Shown: positions 6,147 to 6,845 of the stretch, one piece after another
How positions within the stretch are numbered: position 1 is the first letter of the stretch
How the letters are laid out: each line of letters begins with the position of its first letter
Origin: Paludibacteraceae bacterium
GTDB lineage: Bacteria > Bacteroidota > Bacteroidia > Bacteroidales > Paludibacteraceae
Assembly: GCA_017965125.1 (NCBI GenBank)
Contig: JAGCQO010000069.1
Location: 1 to 6,845 of the forward strand
DNA: 6,845 nucleotides
Direction of reading: 5' to 3'
Program-made: the position numbers and the translations under genes
Notes under the pieces: model-generated
Told to the model about the DNA's origin: nothing
Databases searched by the model: none
What the model saw: the letters and a program-made list of their open reading frames with translations, nothing else

Positions 6147-6845
6147 TTAAAGGATAGTCTTCAAGTGTTCTACAGTTGCCTTAACAGCGTCTGCCGAAGT
6201 GTTCAACAGGCTCTGCTCCTCAGCTGTGAGCTTGAGGTCAACAACCTTCTCAACACCGTTCTTGCCAAGCACTACAGGCACACCAAGGTAAAGACCCTTC
6301 TGTCCGTACTCGCCGTCGAGCATTGCGCAAACTGGCATTACTCTCTTAGCGTCTGTGACGATAGCCTCAACCATTGCAGCAGCTGCAGCGCCTGGAGCGT
6401 ACCATGCTGAAGTTCCGAGGAGCTTAACAATCTCGCCGCCGCCTACCTTTGTGCGCTCGATGATCTCGTTGAGTCTTGACTCAGAGATGATCTCAGTTAC
6501 AGGGATACCGCCTACAGAAGTGAAACGTGGCATTGGAACCATAGAATCGCCGTGGCCGCCAAGCAGAAGTGCGTTGATGTCCTTTGGATTCACGTTGAGC
6601 TCTGTAGCGATGAATGCCTTGTATCTTGCGACGTCAAGCACGCCAGCCATACCGAATACGTGAGAAGCAGGGAGCTTAGCTGTAACGTATGCGCAGTAGC
6701 ACATTGCGTCGAGAGGGTTAGAAACGATGATTATCTTAGCGTTTGGAGAGTATTTCACTACGCTCTCAGTCACTGACTTAACGATACCAGCGTTGATGCC
6801 GATGAGGTCCTCGCGGCTCATGCCTGGCTTACGAGGCACACCTGA
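6147..6845 (-). CDS. mdh: malate dehydrogenase, 3' part (LDH-like type)
   Basis: The product interconverts malate and oxaloacetate using NAD(H) in the cytoplasm. The C-terminal 232 residues are visible; the gene enters the window at its right edge on the minus strand, lacking about 80 N-terminal residues with the Rossmann glycine motif. The fragment opens with 'SGVPRKPGMSREDL', the mobile substrate loop with two substrate-binding arginines (R5 and R11 of the fragment). 'VSNPLD' (41-46) follows, then 'GVLDVARYKAFIA' (68-80) with the carboxylate-binding arginine R74, and 'GGHGDSMVP' (96-104) with catalytic histidine H98. The form 'GVPRKPGMSR' and the overall pattern are those of LDH-like tetrameric malate dehydrogenases; the two arginines in the loop favour malate over lactate. 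Alanine codons are mainly GCT and GCA and the gene ends at a strong terminator, both consistent with high expression. The apparent start at 6839 is an internal GTG valine codon. Confidence 0.96.
   Translation of the reverse strand, partial: SGVPRKPGMSREDLIGINAGIVKSVTESVVKYSPNAKIIIVSNPLDAMCYCAYVTAKLPASHVFGMAGVLDVARYKAFIATELNVNPKDINALLLGGHGDSMVPMPRFTSVGGIPVTEIISESRLNEIIERTKVGGGEIVKLLGTSAWYAPGAAAAAMVEAIVTDAKRVMPVCAMLDGEYGQKGLYLGVPVVLGKNGVEKVVDLKLTAEEQSLLNTSADAVKATVEHLKTIL

Overview
The window looks like ordinary chromosomal DNA from a member of the Bacteroidales, in the phylum Bacteroidota. Several things point there. Three sequences match the Bacteroidota-type -7 promoter box TAnnTTTG (385-392, 3263-3270 and, on the minus strand, 6073-6066). 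Start codons lack clear Shine-Dalgarno sites. The tRNA gene does not encode its CCA end. The proteins (a DUF4139/MuiA-like protein, a Pif1-like helicase with an HRDC-like tail, an LDH-like malate dehydrogenase) also fit that group. Genus cannot be told from this sequence alone.

Layout of the left half (plus strand). The 3' end of a DUF4139-domain gene (1-376) is followed by a strong intrinsic terminator (393-424). Three closely spaced genes come next: a free-standing prolyl-tRNA editing (YbaK/ProX-type) deacylase (428-949), a 182-residue protein of unknown function (951-1499), and adenine deaminase (1515-3209). After an AT-rich gap with its own promoter comes a small, probably highly expressed lipoprotein (3308-3712), which ends at a bidirectional terminator (3731-3761).

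Layout of the right half (minus strand). A partial malate dehydrogenase gene (6845-6147) ends at a terminator (6126-6090). It is followed by a promoter, a leader hairpin and a tRNA-Leu(UAG) gene (6021-5940), then a hairpin terminator, and immediately after that a 695-residue Pif1/RecD-like helicase with a C-terminal HRDC-like domain (5875-3788). The helicase converges on the lipoprotein gene.

The genes do not form one pathway. They cover translation quality control, purine salvage, central carbon metabolism, DNA repair or replication, and an envelope lipoprotein. I found no mobile element, CRISPR array, phage gene or defence cassette, and no evidence of a wholly new system. The most interesting points are the very compact regulatory junctions (start codons lying 3 and 6 nt after terminator T-tracts, and one promoter apparently overlapping a terminator), the Pif1-HRDC domain pairing, the uncharacterised protein placed between the editing enzyme and adenine deaminase, and the expression-type codon bias of the lipoprotein and malate dehydrogenase genes.
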